Assembly: GCF_023230885.1 (NCBI RefSeq)
Contig: NZ_JALNWM010000007.1
Span: 1 to 33,735 of the forward strand
Source of the DNA: Desulfocurvus sp.
GTDB lineage: Bacteria; Desulfobacterota; Desulfovibrionia; Desulfovibrionales; Desulfovibrionaceae
Reading direction: 5' to 3'
DNA length: 33,735 nucleotides
Within the stretch, counting starts at the first letter, position 1. Every line of letters begins with the position of its first letter. Shown one piece after another: positions 11,396 to 19,982 of the stretch. A program made the position numbers and the translations under genes. A model generated the notes under the pieces. That model saw nothing but the letters and a program-made list of their open reading frames with translations. It did no database searches and was not told the origin of the DNA.

Positions 11396-11859
11396 GGATG
11401 CTCGTCCAGCGCGTGCGCGAGGCGCGGGTGACCGTGGGCGGGCGCGCCACCGGGGCCATCGGCGTGGGGCTTGTGGCCCTGGTGGGCTTTTCGCGCCAGG
11501 ACGGGCCGGACCTGCCCCGGACCCCGGCCTGGGAGCGGACCCTGGAGCGCCTGATCGAGATGCGCATCTTCCCCGATCCCGAGGACCGCATGCGGCTGTC
11601 CCTGCGGGAGTGGGGCGGCGAGCTGCTGCTCGTTCCGCAGTTCACCCTGTACGCCGACCTGGGCAAGGGCCGCAGGCCGTCTTTCCACCTGGCCGCCGAG
11701 CCCGCCGTGGCCGCGCCGCTGTTCGAGCAGCTGGTGGACGAAATGGGCAGGCGCCTGCCGGGCAAGGTCGCCCAGGGCGAATTCGGCGCGTCCATGCACG
11801 TCTCCCTGGTGAACTGGGGGCCGGTGACCATCATGCTGGACAGCGCGGGCGAGGGCTGA
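11392..11859 (+). CDS. dtd: D-aminoacyl-tRNA deacylase
   Basis: Proofreading enzyme that hydrolyses D-aminoacyl-tRNA (and Gly-tRNA-Ala); 155 residues against 145 in E. coli. The N-terminus MRMLVQRVREARVTV and the C-terminal NWGPVTIMLDS (Gly-cisPro loop) are diagnostic. The usual SQFTL motif reads PQFTL here (Pro82-Thr85), so the serine is replaced while Gln83 and Thr85 are kept. An insertion around residues 40-50 (DGPDLPRTPAWE) explains most of the extra length. It overlaps queD by four bases. The family call is firm; whether the Ser-to-Pro change matters is unknown. Confidence 0.93.
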   Translation: MRMLVQRVREARVTVGGRATGAIGVGLVALVGFSRQDGPDLPRTPAWERTLERLIEMRIFPDPEDRMRLSLREWGGELLLVPQFTLYADLGKGRRPSFHLAAEPAVAAPLFEQLVDEMGRRLPGKVAQGEFGASMHVSLVNWGPVTIMLDSAGEG

Positions 11860-11923
11860 GGCCAGGGCCCGGCGGGGAAACTCCCTGTGCTGCGGGGGCC
11901 AAAAGTCCCTTGAACTTGGGCGC

Positions 11924-11939
11924 CGGGCAACGTATTGCC
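11924..11939 (+). promoter_or_regulatory. Possible sigma-54 promoter of the DUF342-stator run
   Basis: CGGGCAA-CGTA-TTGCC has GG at 11925-11926, ten bases, then GC at 11937-11938 and a good TTGC -12 box, but the -24 half is imperfect (GGGCA instead of GGCAC). Transcription would start near 11950, about 55 bases before the DUF342 start. An overlapping AT-rich TATATT (11941-11946) could instead be a sigma-70 -10. Confidence 0.35.
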
Positions 11940-12004
11940 ATATATTGTTCCGGGAACGCGCGCTTGGCCTGCCCGGCCTTGCGGCGTCGCGGCGGGGGAT
12001 GCTG

Positions 12005-13132
12005 ATGCCCTATTATCTTAAGCACTTTTTCGACCCGGGCTTCGACTATACCGACCTGCGCCCCCGCGAGCTGGCCGACGGCAGCGTCGACCACTACAAC
12101 CGGGGCTATGTGCAGAACGTCGAGCGCGGGCAGGTGCTGGCCAGGTGGCTGGACGAGCCGCCGCCGCCGGACGAGGGGGCCGCTCCCGACCCCTGGAGCA
12201 CCAGGGCCTACGAGGAGAAGGTCTTCCCCGCCGGGAACAACACCATGGTCGACCTCGCGCGGCCCGACGAGCTGCTGGCCGCCGAGGCGGGCTATGTGTT
12301 CTACCTCGACGGGCGCATCACGGTGAAAAAGACCCTCAACGTGCGCCGCGACGTGGACTTCCACACCGGCAACATCTCGTTTCTGGGCAACGTTGTGGTC
12401 CACGGCAGCGTGCGCGCGGGGTTCCAGGTCCAGGGGCTGAACGTGCTGGTGCGCCAGACGGTGGAGGGCGCGTTGATCCGCGCGCGCGAATCCTTCCAGG
12501 CCGAGGGTGGGGTCAAGGGCGGGGGCAAGGCGGCCATCAAGGCCGGGGCCAACTTTCGCGTGCCCTTTGCCGAGAACGCCATGCTCCTGGCCGGGGGGCG
12601 GATGCTCGTGGACGGGCCGTGCATGCACTGCGACGTGTACGCCGGGGAGCAGCTGGCCGTGAAGGGCCGCCTTGTGGGCGGCAAGGCCGTGTGCACCCGG
12701 GTCATCTATGTGGGCGGGCAGCTGGGCGGCGGCATGGGCGCCGAGACGGTGCTCATCCTGGGCTACGACGCCATTTTGCTCAACCGTTCGCACCTGGTGG
12801 AGGCCAAGGTCGCCGAGACCCTGGCCCGCCTGGAGGAGGCCCGGGCCCTGGCCGCCAAGCACCCCCAGCTGCGCGGGGAGCTCGCGCCCAAGGTCGCCCT
12901 GCTGGAGGAGCGCCTGCACAAGTTCCGCGAGCGGCACCGCGAGCTGTGGCAGGGCATCCGCGCCGTGGAGAACCTGGAGGCCTGCCGCGTGGTCGTGCCG
13001 GGCAAGGTCCACCCGGGGGTGGAGGTCTGCATCGGCGAGGCCTGCCTCGAGGTGGACGATTTCATGGAAAACGTGTTCTTCACCTACGCCGACCACGAGG
13101 TCGTTGTCGGCAAACCCGCCTTGAAGAAGTAG
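12005..13132 (+). CDS. DUF342 / FapA-family protein beside the stator genes
   Basis: A 375-residue protein of the FapA/DUF342 type. The centre (residues ~95-255) is rich in Gly and Val, with regularly spaced turns (DFHTGNISFLGNVVVHGSVRAG and VYAGEQLAVKGRLVGGKA), as expected of a right-handed beta-helix. Residues ~262-320 are a strongly charged coiled coil, followed by a short beta tail. The start at 12005 gives MPYYLKHFFDP; an in-frame ATG at 11999 and one at 11945 are possible, but a GGGGG run at 11994-11998 suits 12005. The motA start is seven bases downstream, so they are surely cotranscribed. The molecular role of DUF342 proteins is poorly known; a link with motility is inferred from position. 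It has no signal peptide and should be cytoplasmic. Confidence 0.82.
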   Translation: MPYYLKHFFDPGFDYTDLRPRELADGSVDHYNRGYVQNVERGQVLARWLDEPPPPDEGAAPDPWSTRAYEEKVFPAGNNTMVDLARPDELLAAEAGYVFYLDGRITVKKTLNVRRDVDFHTGNISFLGNVVVHGSVRAGFQVQGLNVLVRQTVEGALIRARESFQAEGGVKGGGKAAIKAGANFRVPFAENAMLLAGGRMLVDGPCMHCDVYAGEQLAVKGRLVGGKAVCTRVIYVGGQLGGGMGAETVLILGYDAILLNRSHLVEAKVAETLARLEEARALAAKHPQLRGELAPKVALLEERLHKFRERHRELWQGIRAVENLEACRVVVPGKVHPGVEVCIGEACLEVDDFMENVFFTYADHEVVVGKPALKK

Positions 13133-13139
13133 CCCGGAT

Positions 13140-13895
13140 ATGGATATCGGAACTCTTATCGGCATGATCGCCGGGCTGGGCCTGATCTTCGGGTCCATCG
13201 CCTTTGGCGGCTCCATGGGCGGCTTTTTCGACGTGCCGTCCATTCTCATGGTCGGCGGCGGCACCATGGCCATCACCTTCATCATGTTCCCTATGGGCGT
13301 GGTGCTGGGGTCGTTCAAGGTCGGCATGAAGGCCTTCTTTTCCAAGGGGCGCGACGCCAAGTCGCTGATCAACCTCATGGTCTCCCTGGCCGAGAAGGCC
13401 CGCAAGGAGTCCCTGGTGGCCCTGGAGAAGGTCCAGGTGGACGACGAGTTCATCAAGAAGGGCGTGCAGCTTGTGGCCGACGGCACCGAGGAGGGCTTGG
13501 TGCGCGCCGTGCTGGACACCGAGATATCTTTCATGCGCCGTCGCCATTTCCAGGGCCAGGGGGTGTTCAAGGGCATGGGCACCATGGCCCCGGCCATGGG
13601 CATGATCGGCACCCTGGTCGGGCTGGTGCAGATGCTCCAGAACCTGGACGACCCGAGCTCCATCGGCCCGGCTATGGCCGTGGCCCTGCTGACCACCTTC
13701 TACGGCGCGGTGCTGGCCAACGTGATCTTCCTGCCCCTGGCCAAGAAGCTGGAGGAGCGCAGCGCCGAGGAGGCGCTGTACATGGAGATCGCCATGGAGG
13801 GCGTGGTGTCCATCATGCATGGCGAACACCCGAGCATCGTGCGCGAGAAGCTGCTGGCCTTCCTGGCGCCGGCCCTGCGCGAGGCCAAGGGCTAG
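13140..13895 (+). CDS. motA: Flagellar motor stator subunit MotA/PomA
   Basis: Inner-membrane stator subunit that with MotB forms the ion channel driving flagellar rotation. It has 251 residues with four membrane segments (about 1-25, 33-55, 150-175, 183-205) and a large cytoplasmic loop between segments 2 and 3. The conserved block MAPAMGMIGTLVGLV, then DDPSSIGPAMAVALLTT with YGAVLANV, closely resembles Vibrio PomA (253 residues) rather than the longer E. coli MotA (295). It follows the DUF342 gene by seven bases without a clear ribosome site, suggesting coupled translation, and motB follows three bases after its stop. PomA-likeness raises a sodium-driven motor as a possibility; that is inference. 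Confidence 0.95.
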   Translation: MDIGTLIGMIAGLGLIFGSIAFGGSMGGFFDVPSILMVGGGTMAITFIMFPMGVVLGSFKVGMKAFFSKGRDAKSLINLMVSLAEKARKESLVALEKVQVDDEFIKKGVQLVADGTEEGLVRAVLDTEISFMRRRHFQGQGVFKGMGTMAPAMGMIGTLVGLVQMLQNLDDPSSIGPAMAVALLTTFYGAVLANVIFLPLAKKLEERSAEEALYMEIAMEGVVSIMHGEHPSIVREKLLAFLAPALREAKG

Positions 13896-13898
13896 GCC

Positions 13899-14651
13899 GT
13901 GGCCGACGCACCCTACGTCAAGAAGCCCGCGGCGGAGCCGCCGCCGGACGAGGGCCTGCCGCCCTGGATGGCCACCTTCGCGGACATGGTCACCCTGCTC
14001 CTGTGCTTCTTCGTCCTGCTGTTGTCCTTCGCCAACATGGACATCATGAACTTCCGCACGCTCATGGGCTCCATCCGCGACGCCTTCGGCGTGCAGACCG
14101 AGCGCCCCGAGGCGACCTTCGCGGCCTATTCGCCCACGCGCCTGGAGCGCCAGGGCGTGAAGCTGGACAGCGACCAGAAGGCCGTCCTGGACCTGACCAT
14201 GCAGCTGCGCGCCCTCATGGAGCAGCAGGAGGAGCTCAAGCGCTCGGTGGGCGTTTCCGCCGAGCGCGAAGGCGCCCTGGTGCGCGTGGACTCGGCGACC
14301 CTGTTCAAGCCCGGGCAGGCCGCCCTGACCGCCGAGGCGCCGCAGTTGCTGGACAACGTGCTCAAGGTGCTGCGGGAGTACAATTTCAACTGCGTGATCC
14401 GCGGGCACACCGACGACCAGGAGGGCGCGGGAGGCACCGGGCCCTATGCCTCGGCCTGGGAGCTGTCCGCCGCGCGCGCGGCCGCGGCCCTGCACTACCT
14501 GGTGGCCAAGGGCGGCATCGACCCCCGGCGCATGAAGGCCGTGGGTTACGCCGACACACGGCCCCTGGTGCCCAACGACCGCCCCGAGGACCGCGCGCGC
14601 AACCGCCGCGTGGAGTTCATGTTCCACCGGCCCGACACGGAGACATGGTGA
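13899..14651 (+). CDS. motB: Flagellar motor stator subunit MotB/PomB
   Basis: Partner of MotA: one membrane helix plus a periplasmic OmpA-like peptidoglycan-binding domain, 250 residues. The plug/helix region reads PWMATFADMVTLLLCFFVLL, with the ion-carrying aspartate at Asp29. The following LSFANMD, FGVQ stretch and the Cys in the helix are strikingly PomB-like. The OmpA domain covers about residues 110-245, with GHTDD near 168 and ARNRRVEFMF at the end. GTG start, three bases after the motA stop. It is followed at two bases by a glycosyltransferase gene, so the run is one operon. Stator function is certain; the coupling ion is not. Confidence 0.95.
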   Translation: MADAPYVKKPAAEPPPDEGLPPWMATFADMVTLLLCFFVLLLSFANMDIMNFRTLMGSIRDAFGVQTERPEATFAAYSPTRLERQGVKLDSDQKAVLDLTMQLRALMEQQEELKRSVGVSAEREGALVRVDSATLFKPGQAALTAEAPQLLDNVLKVLREYNFNCVIRGHTDDQEGAGGTGPYASAWELSAARAAAALHYLVAKGGIDPRRMKAVGYADTRPLVPNDRPEDRARNRRVEFMFHRPDTETW

Positions 14652-14652
14652 G

Positions 14653-16371
14653 GTGAGCACGCGCCCCGGCGACCCGACCCCGCGCCAGTACGCCGCCCGG
14701 CCCGTGACCGGGGACGGCGGGGCCCTGGCGGACGTGCAGCTTGATTTCGCGGACCGTTCCTGGCCGCTCCTGGGCGGCGCCGGGGCCGACATGGAGCTGC
14801 GCGTGGCCCGGGGCTTCGACCCCGGGGCCGGGCGGCTGCCCGTGCTGCTGGGCTCGGGCCTGGGCGCGGCCCTGGCCCGGGTGCTCGAGGTGTGGGACGG
14901 GCCCGTGGCCGTGGTGGACCGCGAGGCGCCCATCCTGGAGCTGACCGGCGTACGCCGGGGCCCGGGCGCCGACCCCCGCGTGCTGTGGCTGGACGACCCC
15001 GACCCCGGGCAGGCCCTGCGGGCCCTGTCGCGCTGGCAGATGGAACACGGCGGCAGGCCCTTCGCGCCCCTGGCCCTGCCCGTGTACCGGCGCATCGACC
15101 GCGACTACTACGGCGCCCTGGAGCGCGCGCTGGCCGCCAGCCGCAAGGCCGACTTCTGGGCCCGCGCCCATTACCCCAAATTCACCTCCTGGCCGCCGCG
15201 CGTGCTCTACCTGACCAGCGACTATTTTCTGCTGGGCGAGCTTGTGCGCGCCAGCGAGCGCCTGGGCGCGCCGCACCGGTTCGTGAACATCGGCGCCCGC
15301 GAGACGGGCTGCGCCGAGTTCGTGGAGCGCCTGCTGCACGAGGTGGTCGCCTTCCGGCCCGATTTCGTGTTCACCATCAACCACCTGGGCGTGGACCGCG
15401 AAGGCGTGCTGGTGGACCTGCTGGAACGCCTGCGCATCCCCCTGGCCTCGTGGTTCGTGGACAACCCGCACCTGATCCTCTACCTCTACAACAAGCTGCA
15501 AAGCCCCTGGACGGCCATCTTCACCTGGGACACGGACAACATCGCCAGCCTGGCGGCCCGGGGTTTCCCCCATGTGCGCTACCTGCCCCTGGCCACGGAC
15601 GCCACGCGCTTCGTGCCCGTGGCCGCGCCGCCCGCGCGCCACCCCTGGCGCGCGCGGGTGTCCTTCGTGGGCAACTCCATGGTCACCAAGGTCGGCAAGC
15701 GCATGAAGGCCGGGCGCTTCCCGCGCGAGCTGCTGCGGACCTACAAGGCCGTGGCCGCCGGGTTCAGCGCCGGGCGGGAGCGCTCGGTGAGCGAGTTCCT
15801 GCGCCGGGCCCGCCCGGACCTGGCCCGCGTCTTCGACGCCTTCGAGACCGACGAGCGCCGCCTGTGCTACGAGACCATGATCACCTGGGAGGCCACGCGC
15901 CAGTACCGCCGGAGCTGCATCGAGGGCATCCTGGGCTTCGGGCCGCTCATCGCCGGGGACCGGGGCTGGCTGCGGACCTTCCCCGGCCAGGGCCGGACCT
16001 GGCGCTGGCACCAGGAGCTGAACTACTACGAGGAGCTGCCCCTGTTCTACGCCCTGGCGGAGGTCAATTTCAACTGCACCAGCCAGCAGATGAAGGGCGC
16101 GGTGAACCAGCGCGTGTTCGACGTTCCCGCCGCCGGGGCCTTCGTGCTCACCGACCACCGCAGCCAGATGGAGGATCTGTTCGAACCCGGGCGCGAGGTG
16201 GCCTTCTTCCGCGATCCCGCCGAGGTTCCGGACCTGGTGCGCCATTACCTGGACCATCCCGCCGAGCGCCGGCGCATCGTGGCCGCCGCCCGGCGGCGCA
16301 TCCTGGCCGAACATACCTACGAGCACCGCCTGGACGCCCTGTTCCGGGCCATGCGCGAGCTGTACGGATGA
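14653..16371 (+). CDS. Glycosyltransferase with DUF3880/CgeB-like domain
   Basis: A 572-residue protein likely to add sugars to flagellin or a surface glycan. The C-terminal ~380 residues resemble CgeB/DUF3880 plus a GT-B family-1 domain: VLYLTSDYFLLGELVRA, a WFVDNPHL motif, FTWDTDNIASLAARG, FVGNSM, then FVLTDHRSQMEDLFEPG near the end. The first ~190 residues contain a short Rossmann-like stretch (LPVLLGSGLGAALARVLE) like the start of DUF115/MAF-type flagellin modification proteins; that resemblance is weak. GTG start two bases after motB with no good ribosome site, implying coupled translation. Acceptor and sugar cannot be read; placement inside a flagellar operon suggests flagellin glycosylation (inference). 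Confidence 0.75.
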   Translation: MSTRPGDPTPRQYAARPVTGDGGALADVQLDFADRSWPLLGGAGADMELRVARGFDPGAGRLPVLLGSGLGAALARVLEVWDGPVAVVDREAPILELTGVRRGPGADPRVLWLDDPDPGQALRALSRWQMEHGGRPFAPLALPVYRRIDRDYYGALERALAASRKADFWARAHYPKFTSWPPRVLYLTSDYFLLGELVRASERLGAPHRFVNIGARETGCAEFVERLLHEVVAFRPDFVFTINHLGVDREGVLVDLLERLRIPLASWFVDNPHLILYLYNKLQSPWTAIFTWDTDNIASLAARGFPHVRYLPLATDATRFVPVAAPPARHPWRARVSFVGNSMVTKVGKRMKAGRFPRELLRTYKAVAAGFSAGRERSVSEFLRRARPDLARVFDAFETDERRLCYETMITWEATRQYRRSCIEGILGFGPLIAGDRGWLRTFPGQGRTWRWHQELNYYEELPLFYALAEVNFNCTSQQMKGAVNQRVFDVPAAGAFVLTDHRSQMEDLFEPGREVAFFRDPAEVPDLVRHYLDHPAERRRIVAAARRRILAEHTYEHRLDALFRAMRELYG

Positions 16372-16378
16372 GGCGGGC

Positions 16379-17851
16379 ATGAGCGCCGCCGCAACCGGCC
16401 GGGGCGACCCCGGCAAGGCGCCCATCCTGGTGCTCCAGATGCAGCGCATGGGCGACCTGGTGCTGTCCTTCCCGCTCATGCTCTGGCTCTCGCGGCGCTT
16501 CCCCGGCCACCCGATCTGGACCATGGCCGAGCGGCTGTTCTCCGAGCACCTGCTGCCCGTGAGCCCCGAGGTGACCTATTTCCCCTGGGAGCCTTCCAGC
16601 CTGGCCCACCTGCGGGCCCACGCCTACCACCTGGTCATCAACCTGAGCCACGACCCGCGCGCGGCGGAGCTGGCCGGCAGCGTACGCGCCGAGGAGGTCT
16701 ACGGCCCGGTGCGCGGCGCGGGCGGCGCGGCCTATGTGCGCGGCGACTGGCAGCTCTACCGGACCTCCCTGGTGCGGGCCAACCGCCACAACCGCTTCCA
16801 CTGGGCGGACCTGAACGCCCTGGACGTGATCCCCCTGGCGGATATCGCGGCCACGGGCTTTCCGCCGCCGCGCACCATCACCCCCGTGGCCCGGCGCAAG
16901 ATCGGCCTGTTCCTGGGTGCCAGCCAGCCCGAGAAGCGCCCCGAGCCCGCCTTCTGGGCCGCCCTGGCCCGCGAGCTGCTGGCCCGAGGGCTGCGGCCCG
17001 TGCTGCTGGGAGGCCCCGGCGAGGCGGGCATGGGCCGGGCCGTGGCCGAGGGCGTCCCGGCCCAGGTGCTCAACCTGTGCGGCGCCACCAGCCTTTCGGA
17101 GCTGGTGGTCATCGGCCAGACCCTGGGGCTGATGGTCACTCCGGACACCGGCCCCATGCACCTGGCGGCCTGGACGGGCCTGCCGGTGCTCAACCTGTCC
17201 GTGGGCAACGTCAACTGTTGGGACACCGGGCCCTACCAGCCGTGGCACCACGTTTTGCGCGCACGCGTGAGCTGCCGGGGCTGCTGGGAGTGCTCGCGCC
17301 CGGGCGTGCCCTGCCGCGAGCGGTTCCTGCCCCGGCAGGTGGCCTTCCTGGCCCATCAGGCCATCGACGGCCGCCTGGACCGCTACGCCGAACGGCCCCT
17401 GGCCGACCTGGAGCTGCTGCGCTCGGGGCGCTCGGAGCAGGGCCTGTACGCCCTGCACCCCCTGGCCCCCGCCGGGCGCCCGCCGGCCCGCGAGCTGCTC
17501 GGCCGGTTCTGGCAGGGTTTTTTCGGGCAGCACTTCGGGCTGTGGGGCCCGGGGGCGGCCCGGGGGGCCTATGCGGCCCTGGCGACGGCCTATCCGGCGT
17601 TGCACGAGGGCATGCGCCGCTTCCTGGCGCGCCTGGGCCGCGACCTGGGCCGGGGCCTGGCCCGCTCGCGGCGGACCCTGCCCCCGGACTTCTGGCTGCG
17701 CACGCCCCCGGCCATGCAGCCCGCGCGCAGCCTGTGCCAGCTCGTGTTGGAGAACGGCGACTTCGGGCGCCCGGCCTGGGCCCGGGCTCTGGCCCTGGCC
17801 GAGGGACTGCTGGCCGTGACCGACCCGCGCGGCCCCGGGGCCTGGCCGTAG
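16379..17851 (+). CDS. Glycosyltransferase family 9 (heptosyltransferase-like)
   Basis: A 490-residue GT-B enzyme of the ADP-heptose transferase family. The N-terminal ILVLQMQRMGDLVLSFP (residues ~16-32) and the donor-site motif PDTGPMHLAAWTGLPVLNL (starting at residue 255) are diagnostic. A Cys-rich stretch, CRGCWEC followed by another Cys, sits just after the catalytic domain, as in many GT9 proteins. About 130 C-terminal residues beyond the GT9 fold match nothing I recognise. The ATG is seven bases after the preceding glycosyltransferase stop, and an intrinsic terminator lies 100 bases downstream, so this is the last gene of the DUF342-motAB run. Either LPS-core or flagellin modification is possible; operon context favours the flagellum. 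Confidence 0.8.
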   Translation: MSAAATGRGDPGKAPILVLQMQRMGDLVLSFPLMLWLSRRFPGHPIWTMAERLFSEHLLPVSPEVTYFPWEPSSLAHLRAHAYHLVINLSHDPRAAELAGSVRAEEVYGPVRGAGGAAYVRGDWQLYRTSLVRANRHNRFHWADLNALDVIPLADIAATGFPPPRTITPVARRKIGLFLGASQPEKRPEPAFWAALARELLARGLRPVLLGGPGEAGMGRAVAEGVPAQVLNLCGATSLSELVVIGQTLGLMVTPDTGPMHLAAWTGLPVLNLSVGNVNCWDTGPYQPWHHVLRARVSCRGCWECSRPGVPCRERFLPRQVAFLAHQAIDGRLDRYAERPLADLELLRSGRSEQGLYALHPLAPAGRPPARELLGRFWQGFFGQHFGLWGPGAARGAYAALATAYPALHEGMRRFLARLGRDLGRGLARSRRTLPPDFWLRTPPAMQPARSLCQLVLENGDFGRPAWARALALAEGLLAVTDPRGPGAWP

Positions 17852-17951
17852 CCTTCGCGGCCCGTGCCGGGTCCGTCCTGGCGCGCCCTGCGGCCGTGCT
17901 CCCGTCCCGCCCCCGGCCCTGGCCCGCGGCCCCCTCCCGGGGCAACTTCTG

Positions 17952-17975
17952 CCCGCACGGCGCCGCGGGTTTTTT
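17952..17975 (+). terminator. Intrinsic terminator closing the stator/glycosyltransferase operon
   Basis: CCCGC at 17952-17956 pairs with GCGGG at 17965-17969 and is followed by six T residues (17970-17975). It separates the glycosyltransferase gene from the fliK promoter. Confidence 0.65.
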
Positions 17976-18006
17976 GTATCCATCCGGATTTGTTGCGCGA
18001 GTTCTT

Positions 18007-18022
18007 TGGTACGCCTCTTGAA
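18007..18022 (+). promoter_or_regulatory. Degenerate sigma-54-type promoter before fliK
   Basis: TTGGTACG-CCTC-TTGAA has GG at 18008-18009, ten bases, then GA (18020-18021) where GC is expected. The -24 half is good. Transcription would start near 18033, just before the fliK ribosome site. The missing -12 C lowers confidence. Confidence 0.35.
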
Positions 18023-18047
18023 ATGAAGGCGGCCAGGAGTGCGCAAC

Positions 18048-19961
18048 ATGCAGTTTTTTCCCTTCCTGAACGCCGACGCCACCTCTTCGGGCCTGGAATC
18101 CCTGTTCCAGGGCGGCGGCGCGTCGCCGCGCGACGACGGGCGGCACGAGCGGTTCGCGGCCCTGCTGGACGGCGAACTCGCCGCCGTGCGCGACGCCGTG
18201 CCCGGGCGCCAGCAGGCCGTGCGCAGCATGTGGGACAAGGCCCGCTCCGGCGCCCAGGCCCTGGCCTCGGGGCGGCTGCTGCCCGGCGGGCCGGACTTCG
18301 GCTCCGGGGCCACCGGGGCCCGGGGCCAGCGGAGCCGGGCGGTGGAAAGCCTGGCGGCCCTGGTTTCCGGCGCTGGCCCGGTGTCGGGCGTGCGCGAGCT
18401 GAGCGGGCTGCGCATGACCCGTGAGGATTTCCTGGGCCTGCGCGACGGACTGAAGGCCTACGGCCTTTCCTCCGACGACCTGCGAACCCTGGACGAGCGC
18501 ATCTCCAGCCAGGCGGGGCTGACCTGGGGCCAGTTCCTGGGCGCCCTGTCCCAGAAGATGGTCGAGCTGGGCCGCGAGTTTCCGGGCCTGGCCCTGTCGG
18601 ACGCGCAGTCGCGCGACATGCTGACCCTGTTCCAGAAGCTGGGCTTCACCTCCGCCCGGGCGGGCGAGCTGCTCTCCACCCTGGAGAACGGCGGCACGGC
18701 CACGGTGTGGGAGGCCATCGGCGCCAAGCTGGCCGCCATGCCCGAGGGCGCCACGGTGGAGCTGACCGGCTCCGAGCTGGCCACCCTGGGCAAGGTCATG
18801 CGCCTGTCCGACGGCGGGCAGGGCAGGCTGGCGGCGCTGCTTGGCGGCGCCGATTCCGCCCGGCTGAACTCCGGGCAGCTGTCCACGGTGATGACCATGC
18901 TGCGCGCCGAGGTGGCCGCCGACAAGCAGGTGGACGCCGACGCCAACCAGGCCCTGCGCAACCTCGTGAACCAGGGGCTGACCGCCGCCGCCGACCGCGC
19001 CGGGCTGGCCGCCCAGGCCGGCAACCGCGCGGACAACGACGCGCGCAACCGGCGCGTCCTGGCCCAGGAGAGCCGCCGCCGCCGGGCCGAGCAGGCCGAC
19101 GGCTCCGCCGCCGACGCCTCCGGCGACGAGGGCGTGGCCGCGCGCATCCTGGCCGCCGATCCCAACGCGGGCCGGGCCCGCGCCGCCCAGGGCGAGACCC
19201 AGGGCGATGCGGCCCGCGAGGGCCGCGCGGGGCAGGACGGCCGCGAAGGCCGCTACCTGGCCGACGGGGCCCTGCGCCGGGGCGCCTCCGCCCAGGGCGA
19301 GGGCTCCGGGGGCAAGGGCGACGCCAAGGCCGGGGGCGACGCCGCCGAGGCGGCCTGGGGCCGGATGTGGGACAAGGTGCGCACCGACGACGCGCCCCGG
19401 ACCTTCGCCCAGGACACCGCCCTGGCCGCCGCCCGGCTGGCCGACGCCCACGCGGCGATCCAGACCGGCGGGCGCGAGGCCCTGGCGGGCATGGACCGCG
19501 AGCTGGCCGCCCGGGCCCTGCGCCAGGTGGAGTCCGGCCTGCTGCGCACCCTGAACCAGAATCAGAAGCAGCTCGTCCTGCGCCTGGACCCGCCCGAGCT
19601 GGGCAAGCTCAGCATGGTGCTCACGGCCAAGGACGGCGAGGTCAGCGCCACGTTCCGCGCCGAAACCCGCGAGGCGCGGGCCCTGCTTTCCGAGCAGATG
19701 GCCCAGCTGCGCTCGCAGCTCGAGCAGCAGGGCATCCGCGTGGGGCGCATGGAGGTGCAGACCCAGCTTTCCGGGGAGCAGAACTCCGGGCAGTGGCTTT
19801 TCGCCGGGGACCACAACCAGGCCCGCGAGCGCGAGGAGAGCGCCCGCCGCCAGGGGCTGCTGCGCCAGCTGCGCGGGCAGGACGGGGACATGGCCCAGGA
19901 AATGCACAATGAGCCGCACACGGCAAGAATTGCCCGCCAGGGGCTGGATATCATCGCCTAG
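18048..19961 (+). CDS. fliK: Flagellar hook-length control protein FliK
   Basis: Secreted molecular ruler that sets hook length and triggers the export switch; 637 residues. The C-terminal Flg_hook domain (residues ~490-595) is clear: LLRTLNQNQKQLVLRLDPPE, LGKLSMVLTAKDGEVSATF, and LLSEQMAQLRSQLEQQGI with VEVQT-like MEVQTQ. The long N-terminal part is low in conservation, with an Ala/Gly/Arg/Glu-rich disordered stretch around residues 340-450, as usual for the ruler region. The ATG at 18048 has CAGGAG at 18034-18039, eight bases away; a GTG at 18039 overlaps that site and is unlikely. flgD follows after 21 bases, making a fliK-flgD unit. Confidence 0.9.
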   Translation: MQFFPFLNADATSSGLESLFQGGGASPRDDGRHERFAALLDGELAAVRDAVPGRQQAVRSMWDKARSGAQALASGRLLPGGPDFGSGATGARGQRSRAVESLAALVSGAGPVSGVRELSGLRMTREDFLGLRDGLKAYGLSSDDLRTLDERISSQAGLTWGQFLGALSQKMVELGREFPGLALSDAQSRDMLTLFQKLGFTSARAGELLSTLENGGTATVWEAIGAKLAAMPEGATVELTGSELATLGKVMRLSDGGQGRLAALLGGADSARLNSGQLSTVMTMLRAEVAADKQVDADANQALRNLVNQGLTAAADRAGLAAQAGNRADNDARNRRVLAQESRRRRAEQADGSAADASGDEGVAARILAADPNAGRARAAQGETQGDAAREGRAGQDGREGRYLADGALRRGASAQGEGSGGKGDAKAGGDAAEAAWGRMWDKVRTDDAPRTFAQDTALAAARLADAHAAIQTGGREALAGMDRELAARALRQVESGLLRTLNQNQKQLVLRLDPPELGKLSMVLTAKDGEVSATFRAETREARALLSEQMAQLRSQLEQQGIRVGRMEVQTQLSGEQNSGQWLFAGDHNQAREREESARRQGLLRQLRGQDGDMAQEMHNEPHTARIARQGLDIIA

Positions 19962-19982
19962 CGACCCATTGCGAGGAGCGCC

